21,730 bases of DNA from an uncultured Asticcacaulis sp. (GTDB lineage Bacteria; Pseudomonadota; Alphaproteobacteria; Caulobacterales; Caulobacteraceae), in contig CAMLIY010000021.1 of the NCBI GenBank assembly GCA_946480125.1, positions 1-21,730 of the forward strand, given 5' to 3'. Of the stretch, positions 14,555 through 21,730 are shown piece by piece; the first letter of the stretch is position 1; each line of letters opens with the position of its first letter. Both the position numbers and the translations under genes were made by a program. The notes under the pieces were generated by a model. That model was not told the origin of the DNA, did no database searches, and saw only the letters and a list, made by a program, of their open reading frames with translations.

Positions 14555-14876
14555 ACCGCTCGCCATTTACATTTTCGCAGCCATTGCCGAAATTGCCGGC
14601 TGTTACAGTGTATGGTGCGTGGTAAAATTAGCCAGATCGCCTGTATGGCTTATTCCGGGCGCGATCAGTCTGTGCCTTTTTGCCTGGCTGCTGACCCTCA
14701 TCGATACACCGGCCGCCGGTCGCGCCTATGCCGCTTATGGCGCCATCTATATAGCGGCGTCGATCGGCTGGCTGTGGATGATCGAAAAACACCGCCCGGA
14801 CCTGTGGGATCTGGCCGGACTGCTGCTTTGTCTTGCCGGTTCAGCGGTTATACTCTTCGCGCCACGCACCACATAA
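14544..14876 (+). CDS. YnfA/UPF0060-family small membrane protein
   Basis: 110 residues, four hydrophobic segments, matching the YnfA (UPF0060) family, which belongs to the small multidrug resistance-like fold. Recognisable pieces are [18 protein letters not shown], the [20 protein letters not shown] core, and [20 protein letters not shown] at the C-terminal half. The length is normal (about 108). YnfA proteins have been reported as SMR-type drug exporters in some bacteria; that role is not shown here. The start is a TTG inside the end of the preceding gene, with GAGG about 10 bases upstream. No alternative start exists before the first helix. DUF1330 follows after 10 bases. Confidence 0.9.
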   Translation: MAFKPLAIYIFAAIAEIAGCYSVWCVVKLARSPVWLIPGAISLCLFAWLLTLIDTPAAGRAYAAYGAIYIAASIGWLWMIEKHRPDLWDLAGLLLCLAGSAVILFAPRTT

Positions 14877-14886
14877 GGATAGCACC

Positions 14887-15183
14887 ATGACCGCATATGT
14901 CATCATGATCAGGGACCACATAAACAACGCGGCGGAAATGACGATATACGCTGAACTGGCCCGCAAAGCGCGCGGCGACAATCCGCCGCGACCATTGGCC
15001 TTTTATGGCGCCAATGAAGCGCTGGAAGGCCCCAAGGCCGATGGCATTGTCATCCTCGAATTTGATAATATGGAAGCGGCGCGCGCCTGGCACGGCTCAC
15101 CGGCCTATCAGGAAGCGATGAAGCACCGGCAGCTTGGCGCTGATTATCGCGTCCTGCTCGTTGAGGGTGTCAAGCCGGCTTAA
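14887..15183 (+). CDS. DUF1330 domain protein
   Basis: 98 residues with the DUF1330 (dimeric alpha-beta barrel) layout: AYVIMIRDHINNAAEMTIYA at the N-terminus, LAFYGANEALEGPKADGIVI in the middle, LEFDNMEAARAWHGSPAYQE and a final strand YRVLLVEGV. The Ala-x-x-W-x-x-S-P-x-Y-Q segment is characteristic. The typical DUF1330 Gly-Gly before the second strand is here replaced by FYGAN. Function is unknown in the family. AAGGA lies 7 bases before the ATG at 14887; the longer frame from 14833 would overlap YnfA and lacks family similarity. It completes a three-gene + strand run with the DUF429-like and YnfA-like genes. Confidence 0.9.
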   Translation: MTAYVIMIRDHINNAAEMTIYAELARKARGDNPPRPLAFYGANEALEGPKADGIVILEFDNMEAARAWHGSPAYQEAMKHRQLGADYRVLLVEGVKPA

Positions 15184-15258
15184 ACATGCCAAATTGATAT
15201 GCCGCGAATGCACCCCGCCGCCGTTGCAGCCTAAGCCATGGCTTGGGCGCATAGAAAT

Positions 15259-15279
15259 GCTTGAGCCGAAGGTTCAAGC
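15259..15279 (-). terminator. Hairpin at the SDR stop codon, possible terminator
   Basis: 15259-15267 pairs with 15271-15279 around a three-base loop. On the minus strand the stem has one A-C mismatch and is followed by ATTTC rather than a full T run. It overlaps the SDR stop. A second near-palindrome (CCTAAGCC/GGCTTGGG) lies at 15232-15249 further downstream. Termination is plausible but weak. Confidence 0.4.
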
Positions 15280-16038
15280 GGGCATCATTTGCCCGCCATT
15301 GACGTGCAGGATTTGGCCGGTGACATATCCGCTCATATTTTGCGATGCCAGGAAAACCAATGGTCCGACGCAATCCGCCGGCGTGCCAATGCGCTGCATC
15401 GGCACGGAGCTGCGCATCGCCTCCATGCGGTCAGCTGGCGTCAGATCATGAAATGGTGTGCCGATCACCCCAGGCGCAATAGCATTGACGCGGATATTGA
15501 GCTTGGCCAGGTCACTGGCCATGTGGCGCGTCACATTATGCACGAAGGCCTTGGCGCTGGCATAAAGTCCCGAACCGGGTCCGCCGCCATTATTACCGGC
15601 GATCGAGCCGATATTGATGATCGCCCCGCCGCCACGCGCCTGCAGGAAAGGCACCGCCGCCTGGCTGCCTTCGATGACCGAGCGGACATTGAGGTTCATC
15701 ACCCGCTCATAGAGCGCGGCATCCCAATCGAGGAAAAGCGTACGCGTCATCAGCGAGCCGGCGTTGTTGATGAGAATATCGAGGCCGCCGAGCGTATCTG
15801 CCGCCGCCCTTACCAAAGGTCCGGCGTTTTCAGGCATCATCAGATCGGCTTGCATGGCATGGGCTTCGCCGCCTTCAGCCTTTATCTGCTCAACCACGCG
15901 TTCGGCGTCCGCGGCGCTGGAATTATAATGGACGACCACCTTCGCCCCCAGCCGGGCGAAACCCTGCGCCGCCGCCGCGCCTATGCCGGTGCTGGCGCCG
16001 GTGATCAGAACGCATTTGTTTTGCAGGTCTTCGAGCAT
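15274..16038 (-). CDS. Short-chain dehydrogenase/reductase (SDR)
   Basis: 254-residue classical SDR. The cofactor motif TGASTGIG is at 13-20, NNAG at 91-94, and the catalytic Ser145, Tyr159 and Lys163 (GSIAG ... YASAK) are all present. VNAIAPGVIGTPF and the C-terminal SGYVTGQILHVNGGQM are standard. HYNSSA after the second strand, without an acidic residue at its end, favours NADP(H) by analogy. The substrate is unknown; FabG-like or sugar/alcohol dehydrogenases look similar. GGAGG lies 5 bases before the ATG. The gene follows the MATE gene by 17 bases, so the two are probably one operon, which might couple modification and export, though many such pairings are incidental. Confidence 0.92.
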   Translation of the reverse strand: MLEDLQNKCVLITGASTGIGAAAAQGFARLGAKVVVHYNSSAADAERVVEQIKAEGGEAHAMQADLMMPENAGPLVRAAADTLGGLDILINNAGSLMTRTLFLDWDAALYERVMNLNVRSVIEGSQAAVPFLQARGGGAIINIGSIAGNNGGGPGSGLYASAKAFVHNVTRHMASDLAKLNIRVNAIAPGVIGTPFHDLTPADRMEAMRSSVPMQRIGTPADCVGPLVFLASQNMSGYVTGQILHVNGGQMMPA

Positions 16039-16055
16039 GGTATCCTCCGTGAGTG

Positions 16056-17432
16056 TCAGGCCGCGCTTATAGCCGCCACCCGCCGGTCAAGCCACAGAAA
16101 ACGTGCCGTCTGGAAAGTGCCTGAAATCAGCGACGCCACCACCACGGCCCAGACCAGCCCGGCCACGCCCCAGCCCAGGGTCAGGCAAAAGAGGAAGCCA
16201 AGCGGCAGCATGATCGCGCCATAGGAGATATAATGAATGAGGGTCGGCGCCAGGATATCCTTGCGCGCCCGCAAGGCCTGCGCCGCCACCACCTGCAAGC
16301 CATCGGGTATGAAGAAAAAGCAGGACAGCAAAAGCCCCATTTGTACGGTCGGCAACAGATGATCATCATGACTGTAAAAGCGGGAAATCACCCCGGCGAA
16401 GAGGGCGGTAAAGATCACCACGCACGTCATGAAGGCCGCAGCGGCGATAAAACTGACACGGCCCATGCGCGCCAGGGTTTTCATATCACCGGCGCCGAAC
16501 GCCTTGCCGACCAGCACCGAACAGCCGGCGGAAAGCCCCATAGGCACCATGAAGACGACGCTGGCATAGTTGAGCACAATGGTCCAGCTGGCTACCTCGA
16601 TCTCGCCAATATGGCCGGCAAACAGGGTCATGCCGGCAAAGGCGCCCACCTCGATGAAATAGGCCGCGCCGGTGGCGTAGCCGACATGGCGCTGCTCTGC
16701 CGCCCCCTGAGCATCGGCTTCCTGGCCTCCCATCAGATCGAAAGGTCTGGTTTCCTTCAGGCGCAGAATATGGATCAACAGCCCCAGCGATTGAAGGGCG
16801 CGCGCGATCAGGGTGGCGGTCGCGGCGCCCATGGCGCCCTCAAAATGAATGCCGAACAGGGTGACATGCCCCGGCACCAGCAACAGTAACAGGGCGACAT
16901 TCAGCCCATTGGCGATCAGGGTGGCGATCAGGGTGTCACGCGTGCGCCCAAGGGCTTCCAGAAATAATGATCCCACCTGCCCCGGCAGGAAAACCGGAAT
17001 CGAACAAGCGAAAAGAATAAGCGGCAGACGCGCCCCGTTCACCATTTCAGGCTTCACCACAAGAGCCAGAAACTGTGTGCCGCCCAGCAGTAGCAGCACC
17101 ATGAAAGCGAGGCCAAGTGTCAGCGCATAGGATATGCCGCGCTGAAAAACAGCGCCGATACGATGCAGGTCGCCCGAGCCAAGAAAATGCGCAGTCTTGA
17201 CCTGAACGCCCATCAGTAGCCCCATCGAAGTCAGGGCCGGCACCCAATGCAGAGCCTGTGCCAGGGTCAGGTGACCCAGTTCTGCGGAACTATACTGGCC
17301 AACCACGATGGTATCCATCAGCGCCATCAGCATCACGCCAACGCGCGAAGCGATCACCGGCCACGACAGGCGAAAAAGGGCGGCAGACGCCGCCCTCATC
17401 TGAGGCTCAATCCGGGTAACAAGGCTTTTCAT
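16056..17432 (-). CDS. MATE-family multidrug/metabolite efflux transporter
   Basis: 458 residues with about 12 hydrophobic segments in two related halves, as expected for MATE cation-coupled exporters. Recognisable pieces are LSWPVIASRVGVMLMALMD and TIVVGQYSSAELG at the start of half one, FLEALGRTRDTLIATLIANG, and in half two VPMGLSAGCSVLVGKAFGAG and QVVAAQALRARKDILAPTLI. The substrate cannot be predicted. No clear Shine-Dalgarno sequence precedes the ATG at 17432; an in-frame ATG at residue 12 would also precede the first helix. A promoter-like pair ends 7 bases upstream of 17432. The SDR gene follows after 17 bases. Confidence 0.92.
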   Translation of the reverse strand: MKSLVTRIEPQMRAASAALFRLSWPVIASRVGVMLMALMDTIVVGQYSSAELGHLTLAQALHWVPALTSMGLLMGVQVKTAHFLGSGDLHRIGAVFQRGISYALTLGLAFMVLLLLGGTQFLALVVKPEMVNGARLPLILFACSIPVFLPGQVGSLFLEALGRTRDTLIATLIANGLNVALLLLLVPGHVTLFGIHFEGAMGAATATLIARALQSLGLLIHILRLKETRPFDLMGGQEADAQGAAEQRHVGYATGAAYFIEVGAFAGMTLFAGHIGEIEVASWTIVLNYASVVFMVPMGLSAGCSVLVGKAFGAGDMKTLARMGRVSFIAAAAFMTCVVIFTALFAGVISRFYSHDDHLLPTVQMGLLLSCFFFIPDGLQVVAAQALRARKDILAPTLIHYISYGAIMLPLGFLFCLTLGWGVAGLVWAVVVASLISGTFQTARFLWLDRRVAAISAA

Positions 17433-17438
17433 CGGCGC

Positions 17439-17467
17439 TATGTACCTGAATTTGTGATCACGTTCAA
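17439..17467 (-). promoter_or_regulatory. Candidate promoter of the MATE gene
   Basis: On the minus strand TTGAAC (17467-17462), a 17-base spacer, then TACATA (17444-17439). TACATA fits the T-A-N-A-W core described for Caulobacter housekeeping promoters. The predicted start is the A of the ATG at 17432. Found by eye, not scored. Confidence 0.3.
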
Positions 17468-17654
17468 TGTGGATGAAGCCGGCAGTTTTTCGCCGCAGCT
17501 ATTGTTTTGTCCGGCAAAAAATACCGCACAAAATCATTTCGCATCTGTAACAAATTGAAGGGACAGGCTTTTTAATGCGGCATGATCTTTGCTTATATGC
17601 GTCTCGTCCAGAGGTTCAGAAGAACCACCCTTCCCTGCCCTTTGGAGATTTTCC

Positions 17655-17993
17655 ATGCAGATCGGTTCTGCCTTTTCCACCATGGCCGCCTCTTACGGCT
17701 CGACTCCAAAATTACAATCCGCCCCGGCTAATCAATTGATGCAATTGGCACCCTCGGAGTCCGATTCACCCGAGGCAGCCATGCTGAAATTCTTCAAGAT
17801 GAGCCCGGCGGAAAAGATGCAGTACACCTGGCTTAATGCCCATCACCTGACCAAGGAAAAGCTGGCCGCCATGTCGCCCGATGAACGCGCCGCGGTTCAG
17901 AAGCAGATGGAAACGGAAATTCAGCAAAAGGCGCGGGCGGATATTGAAAAAAAAGGCGGCGAAAAAGGCCAGTCGGTCAATATTCTCGCTTAA
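17655..17993 (+). CDS. Small charged protein of unknown function
   Basis: 112 residues. The first 40 or so are Ser/Ala/Pro-rich and probably disordered; the rest is strongly helical and charged: EAAMLKFFKMSPAEKMQYTW, HLTKEKLAAMSPDERAAVQK, METEIQQKARADIEKK. The pattern 'hydrophobic-LTxExLxAMSPxERxxVxxxxxxEI' is a helix-turn-helix hairpin I have seen at the C-terminus of many small alphaproteobacterial proteins, but I know no function for it. There is no signal peptide or membrane segment. GGAG lies 7 bases before the ATG at 17655; the upstream in-frame codons to 17589 are not supported. The leader holds a short GGTTC/GAACC hairpin at 17613-17626. It is a single gene ending at a strong terminator. 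Confidence 0.8.
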   Translation: MQIGSAFSTMAASYGSTPKLQSAPANQLMQLAPSESDSPEAAMLKFFKMSPAEKMQYTWLNAHHLTKEKLAAMSPDERAAVQKQMETEIQQKARADIEKKGGEKGQSVNILA

Positions 17994-18032
17994 AGGGAAA
18001 CGCCCGGACAACCAATGTCCGGGCGTTTCCCT
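17994..18032. terminator. Perfect 17-bp hairpin between convergent genes
   Basis: AGGGAAACGCCCGGACA (17994-18010) pairs perfectly with 18016-18032 around a 5-base loop, directly after the stop codon at 17993 and 12 bases before the DAHP synthase stop. It lacks a T run on either strand, so termination may rely on the very stable stem. It probably also protects both 3' ends. Confidence 0.8.
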
Positions 18033-18043
18033 ATCTGCGACGA

Positions 18044-19417
18044 TTAGGCCGCTTTACTTGCCGCCGACTTGAGGCTGTGCAGGCGTTCGGCGACCAGGAA
18101 CGACAATTCCAGCGCCTGGTCGGCATTGAGGCGCGGATCGCAATGCGTATGATACCGGTCCTGCAAATCTTCCTCAGAAAGCGCAAAGGCGCCGCCTGTG
18201 CATTCCGTCACGTTCTGGCCGGTCATTTCCAGATGCATACCGCCGGGATGAACGCCTTCAGCATTGGCGATATCGACGAAGGAACGCACTTCCGACAGGA
18301 TACGATCGAACGGACGGGTCTTGTAGCCATTATTGGCCTTGATGACATTGCCGTGCATGGGATCAATCGACCAGATGACTGGCGAACCATGCGCCTTGGT
18401 GGCGGCCATCAAGCGCGGCAGGCGTTCAGCCACCTTATCGGAGCCGAAGCGACCGATAATGGTCAAACGGCCGGGAATGGCTTCGGGATTTAGCGTATCG
18501 ATCAGACGCAGCAGATCGTCCGGCTCGATGGTGGGGCCCGCCTTTACGCCGATCGGGTTCTTGATGCCCTTCATATAATTCACATGGGCGCCATCGAGCT
18601 GGCGGGTGCGCTCGCCGATCCACAACATATGGGCCGAAGTGTCGTACCAATCGCCCGAAGTGGAATCGACGCGGGTCATGGCCTGCTCATAGTTGAGCAG
18701 CAAGGCCTCGTGCGAGGTGAAGAAATCGACCTGGCGGATCTCCGGCTGGCGATCCGGCGTGATGCCAATGGCCGACATGAAGCTCAGGGTCTCGGAAATC
18801 TTGTCGGCCAGGGCGCGGTAACGCTCGCCCTGCGGCGAACCGGAAACAAAACCGAGTGTCCACTTGTGGATATTGTACAGGTCGGCATAACCGCCGCCGG
18901 CGAACGCGCGCAGAAGGTTTAGCGTGGCCGACGACTGGTGATAGGCCTTGATCAGACGCGACGGATCGGGAATGCGCGCCTCGGACGTGAATTCCATGCC
19001 GTTGATATTGTCGCCGCGATAGGAAGGCAGAGTGACGCCATCGATCGTCTCCACGGAGGATGAGCGCGGCTTGCCGAACTGACCGGCGATGCGGCCCACC
19101 TTGACCACCGGCTTACCGCCGGCAAAGGTCAGGATAACTGCCATTTGCAGGATCAGCCGGAAGCTGTCGCGAATATTGTCCGCTGAAAATTCCTTAAAGG
19201 ATTCCGCGCAATCTCCCCCTTGCAGCAGGAAACCATTGCCTTCGGCCACCTTGCCGAGCGCCGTGGTCAGGCGGCGTGCCTCACCGGCAAAGACCAGTGG
19301 CGGCAAATGCGACAATTCGCTTTCAACAGCGCTGAGAGCCTGCATATCGGGATAATCATCCGGAATATGCAGGGCTGGCATTGAACGCCAGTCTTGGGGA
19401 GACCATGTCTTTTTCAT
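18044..19417 (-). CDS. aroG: Class II 3-deoxy-7-phosphoheptulonate synthase
   Basis: Condenses phosphoenolpyruvate and erythrose 4-phosphate to DAHP, the first step of the shikimate pathway. 457 residues, the normal size for the plant-like class II type. Motifs: [14 protein letters not shown] with metal-binding Cys70, [44 protein letters not shown] (metal His), [15 protein letters not shown] (metal Glu) and [14 protein letters not shown] (metal Asp). All four metal ligands are in place. Class II genes are variously named aroF, aroG or aroH, so the symbol is approximate. The ATG at 19417 has no Shine-Dalgarno sequence, but a promoter-like pair ends 6 bases before it. No leader peptide is convincing, so allosteric rather than attenuation control is likely. 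Confidence 0.95.
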   Translation of the reverse strand: MKKTWSPQDWRSMPALHIPDDYPDMQALSAVESELSHLPPLVFAGEARRLTTALGKVAEGNGFLLQGGDCAESFKEFSADNIRDSFRLILQMAVILTFAGGKPVVKVGRIAGQFGKPRSSSVETIDGVTLPSYRGDNINGMEFTSEARIPDPSRLIKAYHQSSATLNLLRAFAGGGYADLYNIHKWTLGFVSGSPQGERYRALADKISETLSFMSAIGITPDRQPEIRQVDFFTSHEALLLNYEQAMTRVDSTSGDWYDTSAHMLWIGERTRQLDGAHVNYMKGIKNPIGVKAGPTIEPDDLLRLIDTLNPEAIPGRLTIIGRFGSDKVAERLPRLMAATKAHGSPVIWSIDPMHGNVIKANNGYKTRPFDRILSEVRSFVDIANAEGVHPGGMHLEMTGQNVTECTGGAFALSEEDLQDRYHTHCDPRLNADQALELSFLVAERLHSLKSAASKAA

Positions 19418-19423
19418 TGTGTA

Positions 19424-19452
19424 TATTTATACTCTAACCCGGCTGAACTCAA
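19424..19452 (-). promoter_or_regulatory. Candidate promoter of DAHP synthase
   Basis: On the minus strand TTGAGT (19452-19447), a 17-base spacer, then TAAATA (19429-19424), overlapping TATAAA (19431-19426). The expected start lies on or within a few bases of the ATG at 19417, implying a leaderless or nearly leaderless mRNA. Found by eye. Confidence 0.4.
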
Positions 19453-19515
19453 CACTGAAACCGGATGAGATACATATAGGCCGGAATTTTTGTCTGTAAA
19501 GTCCGGCACTTGTAG

Positions 19516-20895
19516 TTAAATTCGTAACTTTATGCTTTTACGCGCCGCCTTGATGGCCATAATAGCGGCCATAACCGCAAACGCTCCCAGGCAATAAAAC
19601 CATGCCCGCCACAGACCATAGCTGATGGTGCCGATAACCAGAAAGCAGGTCGCCTGCGCCATCAGATAGGGCCGGAAGCGCACAGCCAGATTTCCGTCAG
19701 CCGGCATGGTGTCAACCGTCTCATCCAGACCGCGCAGATCACGGTTTGGCGCTTGATGCTCAACCACTTCGCCCTTGATCCCCATATTCCAGAACAGCCA
19801 GAACCAGAACGCCGCCAGCAGAAGCAAACCGGGAATGCCGAGTTCGAGCCAGGCTTGCAGCGCCATGTCGTGCGGGTGATTGGGAATGATCGGATCAAAT
19901 TGCCGCGAGGCCTCATAGCCCCAGCCCCAGATCGGTTTTTCCAGGGCGCGGGAAACGGCGAATGTCCAGATATCGATCCGCGCCGCCCAGGAAGGCAGCA
20001 GATCGGTCTTGATCTTTTGAGCAATTCCGCTTTGCATCAGGCCGTAGATGATGGCCGGGAACAGCAGCATGGGTATCAGGCTCAAGATCGCCATCACCCG
20101 CTCCGGCGCGAAACGTTTCAGCGTACGCGGCCAGTATTTGACCGCGAAGAAAACGACCGTTGAGGCCAGAAGGGCCAGCAAATGGGCATTGGTGGCGCTG
20201 GCGAAAGCCGCCGCCACCAGGGCGATGGCTGTTATAATGACGGTAACGGGTGTGGCCCTTGCCATCTGGACCATGACCAGCGGCCAGAACATCATCAGCA
20301 GCGCGCAGTTGGTATTGGCGAAGCCCACAATCAGCATGTTGTCGCGGCTTTTCGACACATTGGCGCTCAACATCTGGCGCAGCCCGAAGTGACTGACCGC
20401 TTCGAGGAACTGCACCACCGCCAGGGCTGTCAGGATATAGACAAACCATTTGAAAAGCGCATAGGCGCGCGCATCATCAAGTGCGCGCGCACCAAAGATG
20501 CTGGCCCAGGCGATGACCCAGATGATCATCGGCACCGTAATGGTGACATTGCCGGTAATCACCAGCTGAGACCCCTTATAGGCCTGCGCCAAAGGCACAC
20601 CTCGCATGACCGCCTCGGCAAAGTCCGACCGCAGCAGGGCCAGTATGAGCAATAGCGCCGTCAGCGCGATAAAGGGCGCGAATGCCTTCCAGGCGCCATG
20701 CGACAGGAACAGATGCCCCAGGCTCAGCAGCCCGATCAGAAGCAGTAGCGCCGGCAGGCCCGTGGTCGAGACATAAGCCCATAACCCAAAGATCGTCAGC
20801 CCGGCATATAATACCCAGGTCGTATAATTCGCCTTGATCCGGCCCCACGGAGTGTCGGTTCGCCCCGCGTTTGGCAGCTCAACCTGTTCGGTCAT
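19516..20895 (-). CDS. O-antigen ligase-like (Wzy/WaaL family) membrane protein
   Basis: 459 residues with about 11 hydrophobic segments and a large periplasmic loop. The C-terminal part has the Wzy_C pattern: GWGYEASRQFDP, then NHPHDMALQAWLELGIPG before a hydrophobic helix, with the conserved His of the loop (HPHD). Members join O-antigen to lipid A-core or polymerise repeats; some also act on other glycans. No LPS or glycan genes are adjacent in the window. The ATG at 20895 overlaps the gor stop by four bases (ATGA), which fixes the start: the 23 extra residues from 20964 lie inside gor and are Arg/Gly-rich. A weak GAAAG lies upstream. The pairing with glutathione reductase is odd. Confidence 0.88.
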   Translation of the reverse strand: MTEQVELPNAGRTDTPWGRIKANYTTWVLYAGLTIFGLWAYVSTTGLPALLLLIGLLSLGHLFLSHGAWKAFAPFIALTALLLILALLRSDFAEAVMRGVPLAQAYKGSQLVITGNVTITVPMIIWVIAWASIFGARALDDARAYALFKWFVYILTALAVVQFLEAVSHFGLRQMLSANVSKSRDNMLIVGFANTNCALLMMFWPLVMVQMARATPVTVIITAIALVAAAFASATNAHLLALLASTVVFFAVKYWPRTLKRFAPERVMAILSLIPMLLFPAIIYGLMQSGIAQKIKTDLLPSWAARIDIWTFAVSRALEKPIWGWGYEASRQFDPIIPNHPHDMALQAWLELGIPGLLLLAAFWFWLFWNMGIKGEVVEHQAPNRDLRGLDETVDTMPADGNLAVRFRPYLMAQATCFLVIGTISYGLWRAWFYCLGAFAVMAAIMAIKAARKSIKLRI

Positions 20896-21730
20896 GCGCG
20901 CTTTTCTTTCAGCGTCACCAACTCTTCGGCAGCCGTCGGGTGGACGGCGCAGGTGGCATCCCATTGCGCCTTTGTCAGCTTCGCCTTGACGGCGATACCG
21001 GCCAGCTGGATGATTTCGCCGGCTTCTCCGCCGACGATATGGACGCCCAGCACCACATCGCTTTTCTGGTCAACGATCAGTTTCATGAATATCCGGCTTT
21101 CCCCCATGATAAAGGCTGTCTTCATCGAGCGAAACCGCGTCTGGTAGACATCATAGGCAATGCCCTGAGCCGTAGCCTCAGCCTCGGTCAGGCCCACCGT
21201 GCCAATCTGCGGCTGTGAGAAAACCGCGGTTGGAATATTCTCATAGTCGTAAGCTGTCGGGTTATCCTTGAACGCCGTTTCGACAAAAGCGATGGCTTCG
21301 CGGATAGCGACCGGTGTCAGGTTCATGCGATTGGTGACGTCACCAATGGCGTAGATATGCTTGTGGCTGGTGCGCGAATATTCATCGACCGGCACAGCAC
21401 CATGGGCATCTGGCGTGATGCCGATGGCGTTGAGATTTAACCCTTCAGTCTTCGGCTTGCGACCGGAGGCGTAAAGCACCTGATCGGCCAGCATGGTCGA
21501 GCCATCGTTCAGGGAAATCTCCATGCCGGCGTCCGTCTTCTTCAGCGCCACCGGATCAAGCTGGGTGCGGATCTTGATGCCGCGCAAAGCCATTTCGCTG
21601 GCCAGATGATCGCGTACATCATCATCGAAGCCGCGCAGGATTTTCTGGCCGCGATATAGCAAGGTCACATCGACGCCCAGGCCGTGCATGATGCCGGCGA
21701 ACTCAACGGCGATATAGCCGCCGCCAACAA
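20892..21730 (-). CDS. gor: Glutathione-disulfide reductase, C-terminal part (runs off the window)
   Basis: NADPH-dependent flavoenzyme that reduces glutathione disulfide. 278 residues are visible; the FAD-binding N-terminus and redox CxxxxC pair lie beyond the right edge. The visible part starts in the NADPH domain: VGGGYIAVEFAGIM, then the Arg-containing LLYRGQKILRGFDDD loop typical of NADPH-using glutathione reductases. YASGRKPKTEGL, HIYAIGDVTNRMNLTPVAI and GTVGLTEAEA (dimerisation domain start) follow. The C-terminus carries CAVHPTAAEELVTL with the catalytic His and Glu. The reading frame is open at 21730, so no start is assigned. The last codons overlap the O-antigen-ligase-like gene. 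Confidence 0.95.
   Translation of the reverse strand, partial: VGGGYIAVEFAGIMHGLGVDVTLLYRGQKILRGFDDDVRDHLASEMALRGIKIRTQLDPVALKKTDAGMEISLNDGSTMLADQVLYASGRKPKTEGLNLNAIGITPDAHGAVPVDEYSRTSHKHIYAIGDVTNRMNLTPVAIREAIAFVETAFKDNPTAYDYENIPTAVFSQPQIGTVGLTEAEATAQGIAYDVYQTRFRSMKTAFIMGESRIFMKLIVDQKSDVVLGVHIVGGEAGEIIQLAGIAVKAKLTKAQWDATCAVHPTAAEELVTLKEKRA

Noticed and set aside
19450..19510. An aromatic leader peptide (MYLIRFQC) before DAHP synthase, with a GCCGGA/TCCGGC hairpin
   Set aside because: The frame is only eight codons, has one Tyr and one Phe, no ribosome binding site, and lies upstream of the stronger promoter candidate.
1..21730. CRISPR arrays, tRNA or rRNA genes, insertion sequences, prophage or defence genes
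   Set aside because: No spaced repeats, tRNA-like cloverleaf, transposase, integrase or known defence motif was seen by eye; gene content is that of core chromosome.

Overview
The window looks like a stretch of ordinary chromosome from an alphaproteobacterium, most likely Caulobacterales and possibly close to Asticcacaulis or Caulobacter. That placement is inferred. The evidence is a moderately high GC content, a lysine- and arginine-rich S21 protein divergent from a COQ9-family gene, a dgt / A-type Fe-S carrier / exonuclease III cluster, a class II DAHP synthase near glutathione reductase, and several genes without a Shine-Dalgarno sequence. I see no rRNA, tRNA, CRISPR array, insertion sequence, integrase or phage gene.

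Layout. 1-1500: the end of an unknown + strand gene, then three minus-strand genes (a four-helix membrane protein, a YciA-type thioesterase and rpsU, which has its own terminator). 1500-4080: a 317-base intergenic stretch with one possible 28-residue membrane peptide, then the + strand run COQ9, a Met/His/Cys-rich secreted peptide and a Met-rich outer-membrane-type protein, closed by a very strong bidirectional terminator. 4090-6035: minus-strand YciI-like gene, purK and purE. 6283-7322: a GGDEF diguanylate cyclase with an intact I-site, convergent with a small lipoprotein. 7438-9898: dgt on the minus strand, divergent from erpA-like and xthA. 9956-12532: a tandem pair of paralogous membrane-anchored proteins of unknown function, an NnrU-family protein and a small two-helix membrane protein. 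12526-15183: a minus-strand Gfo/Idh/MocA oxidoreductase, then + strand DUF429-like, YnfA-like and DUF1330 genes. 15274-17432: minus-strand MATE transporter followed by an SDR. 17655-21730: a small + strand protein facing class II DAHP synthase across a perfect 17-bp hairpin, then an O-antigen-ligase-like protein overlapping the end of glutathione reductase, which runs off the right edge.

How the genes fit together. Most are housekeeping: translation (rpsU), ubiquinone (COQ9), purines (purE/purK), dNTP control and DNA repair (dgt, xthA), Fe-S assembly (erpA-like), aromatic amino acids (DAHP synthase) and thiol redox (gor). The least explained parts are the Met/His-rich secreted pair at 2472-4034, which I infer to be copper- or metal-related, the tandem paralogs at 9956-11443, and a recurring arrangement in which genes without a Shine-Dalgarno sequence have a promoter-like element ending about 7 bases before the start codon (COQ9, erpA-like, MATE, DAHP synthase), suggesting leaderless transcripts. 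I found no convincing new multi-gene system. Several start codons were moved from the longest frame using ribosome binding sites, neighbours and family alignments recalled from memory.
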